Assembly (NCBI RefSeq): GCF_003333325.1
Contig: NZ_QOLC01000096.1
Span: 31,033-95,032 of the forward strand
Direction: 5' to 3'
DNA length: 64,000 bases
DNA from: Candidatus Ulvibacter alkanivorans
GTDB taxonomy: Bacteria; Bacteroidota; Bacteroidia; Flavobacteriales; Flavobacteriaceae
The position numbers and the translations under genes were made by a program. The notes under the pieces were generated by a model. It did no database searches and was not told the origin of the DNA. It was given only the letters and a program-made list of their open reading frames with translations. This document shows positions 61,812-64,000 of this stretch, in pieces; positions within the stretch are counted from its first letter, which is position 1; each line of letters begins with the position of its first letter.

Positions 61812-62729
61812 TTAGAATTTACTAATCTTCTTCATTTGCTTTGCGATCGCTTCTTTTGAAAGTCGAAGCTTTCCATCGCTATTTTTATACTGAATATATC
61901 CTCTGCCTTTAAAGCGGTATAAAGTACCCGAAGATTCATGTAAAAACTCTATAGTGTTATCATTAACAACGTTCAATTCGAAATATTCATTGCCTAAATA
62001 ATCGTAATCTAGTGTTAAATATTTTAAATAACGGTTACCCGGCACATCGTCAACATTATAGATCCCGGTATAGTCCCAATAAATGTTATTGATATCTGTT
62101 CCGTTTGGATCTTGCGAACTTTGAAAGTTACCCTCTCCGCCACCTGGTAAAAAGGCGACATAGTTCTCATTATCGAATTCATTTAAGGTTCCATAATCGC
62201 TGGTAAACACCTTCTCCCAAGTAATATATTCTTGTAAGAAATAATGGATGTTATCATAAAAAAGTGCCTCGTAATCGAAAGTACTTCGTTGATATCCAAC
62301 GAGCACATACGAAATGTTCAATCCCGGATGGTACAGTCTAACTTCATTATCGCTTAATTGTGTAACATCGAACGAGTGAAATCCATCGATGTCGTGTGAA
62401 ATATCTAAAATAAAATCGAAGGTCTCATAATATCCCACATCTATTCCATATCCGTACCCTTGATCTCCAATGCCAACCAAGTTATTGTTGGCGTGTACCG
62501 TACCATTCCTAAATGACAATGTAAAGGCCTTTTGCATAAATGGGATATAGCTGTTGCCGGTAGAGCGATCAATATCTACATACCAAAGTTCATAGCTGCT
62601 CATGAGTTGTCCGAGTGTTAAACTAGGTGTTGGATCGACGTATTCTTCTTCGATAATCACTTCGGAATAACAAGAAGTAAAAAGCATGGCGATTAAGCTA
62701 AACCCGGTAAGTAATTTGATCGTTTTCAT
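61812..62729 (-). CDS. lipoprotein of unknown function
   Basis: A 305-residue protein. MKTIKLLTGFSLIAMLFTSC is a signal peptide with a lipobox, so it is probably anchored in the outer membrane or periplasm. The mature part is rich in Tyr, Asp and Asn, with beta-type repeats (for example DYDYLGNEYFELNVVNDNTI and GTLYRFKGRGYIQYK). It has no recognisable catalytic motif. The ATG at 62729 starts the signal peptide; a frame to 62774 adds 15 residues without improving it. I recall similar lipoproteins next to nadD/gpsA in flavobacteria but no function. Confidence 0.78.
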   Translation of the reverse strand: MKTIKLLTGFSLIAMLFTSCYSEVIIEEEYVDPTPSLTLGQLMSSYELWYVDIDRSTGNSYIPFMQKAFTLSFRNGTVHANNNLVGIGDQGYGYGIDVGYYETFDFILDISHDIDGFHSFDVTQLSDNEVRLYHPGLNISYVLVGYQRSTFDYEALFYDNIHYFLQEYITWEKVFTSDYGTLNEFDNENYVAFLPGGGEGNFQSSQDPNGTDINNIYWDYTGIYNVDDVPGNRYLKYLTLDYDYLGNEYFELNVVNDNTIEFLHESSGTLYRFKGRGYIQYKNSDGKLRLSKEAIAKQMKKISKF

Positions 62730-62827
62730 AATTCCTCGTTTTATATTTTCAATAAGCAGAATTCCAAAAGGCATGCCAAAATCGTACTGAGCTGTTTTGC
62801 AGCTTTATACAATCAGTTTTAATTGTG

Positions 62828-62835
62828 TATTTTTG
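62828..62835 (+). promoter_or_regulatory. -7 promoter box TATTTTTG for gpsA
   Basis: An exact TAnnTTTG match ending 19 bases before the ATG at 62855. It overlaps a GTG (62825) that could otherwise be taken as an earlier start, which argues for the ATG. Confidence 0.65.
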
Positions 62836-62854
62836 GGATCAATTACTTGTATCC

Positions 62855-63859
62855 ATGAATGAATCTCCAAAATTTGCTGTTTTTGGCGGCGGAAGCTGGG
62901 CTACTGCTATCGTAAAAATGCTATGCGAAAATAGAGACGAAGTAGGATGGTACATGCGTAGCACGTATGCCTTAGAACATATCAAGAAAGAAGATCACAA
63001 TCCAAATTATTTAAGTTCGGTAGAGTTTAAAGTGTCTAAATTAAAGTTGAGCAACGATATTAATGAAATGGTTGCGTACGCAGACTATTTGATTTTTGTT
63101 ATTCCGTCTGCCTTTTTACATAGTGAACTTGAAAAGCTTACCGTTCCGTTAGAAGGGAAGGTTATATTCTCCGCTATTAAGGGTATTGTGCCTGAAAGCA
63201 GTCTAATTGTAGGCGATCATTTCTTTACCCATCATAATATCCCTTTCAAAGATATTGGGGTGATTACTGGACCCTGTCATGCCGAAGAAGTCGCATTAGA
63301 ACGACTTTCTTACCTTACCATAGCGTGTGCAGATGAGGAAAAGGCCAAGTGTGTTGCTCAACAATTGAGTAGTGATTATATAAAATGTACTACCAGCGAC
63401 GATATTATAGGTGCCGAATATGCCGCAGTTCTTAAGAACATTTATGCAATAGCGGCCGGAATTGCACATGGATTAGGATATGGTGATAATTTTCAAAGTG
63501 TGTTAATGAGCAATGCGATTCGTGAAATGAAACGATACGTTAAGAAGGTTCATAAAATGAAACGCGACATAAACGATTCTGCCTATTTGGGCGATTTACT
63601 AGTAACAGGATATTCTATTTTTAGTCGCAATCGAATGTTCGGAAATATGATAGGAAAAGGATATACAGTAAAGAGTGCACAAATGGAAATGAGCATGATC
63701 GCCGAAGGATATTATGCCACCAAAAGTGCCTACGAGCTCAATCAAGCGAAAGGAAAGAAAAAAGCGAAAACTCCTATTATAAACGCTGTCTATTCCATCC
63801 TCTATCAACATAAGGAACCGAAAAAGGTTTTCAAGAAATTGACTGAAAAACTTAGCTAA
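62855..63859 (+). CDS. gpsA: glycerol-3-phosphate dehydrogenase, NAD(P)-dependent
   Basis: A 334-residue enzyme that makes glycerol 3-phosphate for phospholipid synthesis from dihydroxyacetone phosphate. FGGGSWATAIVKML is the Rossmann G-x-G-x-x-(A) loop (with Ser-Trp), KGIVPES and TGPCHAEEVA are substrate-binding stretches, and NIYAIAAGIAHGLGYGDN is the conserved C-domain motif with the catalytic Lys just before it (AAVLKNIYA). I start it at the ATG at 62855 because a promoter box lies in the upstream extension. Length is normal. Confidence 0.95.
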   Translation: MNESPKFAVFGGGSWATAIVKMLCENRDEVGWYMRSTYALEHIKKEDHNPNYLSSVEFKVSKLKLSNDINEMVAYADYLIFVIPSAFLHSELEKLTVPLEGKVIFSAIKGIVPESSLIVGDHFFTHHNIPFKDIGVITGPCHAEEVALERLSYLTIACADEEKAKCVAQQLSSDYIKCTTSDDIIGAEYAAVLKNIYAIAAGIAHGLGYGDNFQSVLMSNAIREMKRYVKKVHKMKRDINDSAYLGDLLVTGYSIFSRNRMFGNMIGKGYTVKSAQMEMSMIAEGYYATKSAYELNQAKGKKKAKTPIINAVYSILYQHKEPKKVFKKLTEKLS

Positions 63860-64000
63860 TTTTCTTCTTTTCTTCGGAAAAAGTGATCATTTCGTCGTGA
63901 TTTTGATGAAAATCGCACCCTTTTTGCTGAATTCGACTACTTTTCTCTGATGTAATTTTCTGAAAATAACAAAGTTAGCTCCTACTGCCTTTGTCTTAAC

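Noticed and set aside
63887-64000. Possible 3' end of a minus-strand gene at the window edge
   Set aside because: A 37-codon basic frame is open to the edge and ends in TGA at 63889-63887, but the length is within chance and I recognise no family, so I do not call it.

Overview
The window reads as chromosomal DNA of a member of the Flavobacteriaceae (Bacteroidota). The evidence is the family content (PorZ, a THC0290_0291-type protein, DUF6428, DUF6090, DUF4286, an HTTM protein, the ligase-associated repair cluster), Bacteroidota-type -7 promoter boxes (TAnnTTTG) in front of many genes, moderate-to-low G+C with long A/T-rich gene starts, and a SusC/TonB-style receptor. Almost all of it is dense housekeeping sequence. 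I see no prophage, no insertion sequence with a transposase, no CRISPR array and no rRNA. The only RNA gene I can support is one tRNA-Leu(CAA).

Layout. 1-2.5 kb: the C-terminal end of a flavin disulfide oxidoreductase, then a PLP enzyme and a TspO-like membrane protein. 2.5-8.2 kb: a four-gene DNA repair operon on the minus strand (exonuclease, ATP-dependent ligase, Lhr-like helicase, PdeM endonuclease) in which every junction is a 4-base overlap. 8.4-13.6 kb: a TerB-like protein, fructose-1,6-bisphosphatase divergent from an acetyltransferase-aspartokinase pair, and a large LPLAT-GNAT fusion that resembles bifunctional aminolipid synthases. 13.5-19.4 kb: membrane and redox proteins, a PqqB-like lipoprotein and a TPR histidine kinase. 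19.4-20.7 kb: an arsR-DUF6428-arsC operon without an exporter. 20.8-21.6 kb: two TM2-domain paralogues. 21.7-28.7 kb: a minus-strand run including a 2-hydroxyacid dehydrogenase, two small enzymes, mgtE, rsmA and a large TPR protein. 28.8-34.9 kb: serS, an HTTM protein, ribF, pth, rplY and prs.

35.0-36.1 kb is the most unusual part. A complete tRNA-Leu is followed by three head-to-tail 327-bp units. Each unit repeats the last part of the tRNA (T loop to discriminator base), carries a terminator hairpin whose T-run ends at a start codon, encodes a 76-residue GIY-YIG nuclease, and ends in a 20-base CCTG/CAGG palindrome that sits exactly at the T-stem/T-loop junction of the next tRNA-tail copy. 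The two proximal units look identical. The distal one has diverged and its nuclease has a stop codon. This looks like a minimal element that targets a tRNA 3' end and carries its own endonuclease, with no integrase in sight.

36.1-64 kb returns to core genes: a TlpA-like protein, YraN, LD-carboxypeptidase, metG, an HDAC-like deacetylase with a coupled 58-residue Cys-rich protein, ssb, acs, the porZ-recO-TonB receptor operon, gdhA, a cystathionine gamma-synthase-type enzyme, an EamA transporter, a TetR-controlled hydrolase/thioesterase operon with two matching operators, yicC-gmk-nadD, and gpsA.

One signal spans the whole window: the octamer CTTCGGAA or its complement TTCCGAAG occurs about 58 times by hand count, where base composition predicts about two. 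It occurs in several reading frames and in intergenic DNA, so it may be a nucleotide-level signal such as an uptake or Chi-like sequence. All functional calls come from reading the sequence and recalling families; no database search was run.
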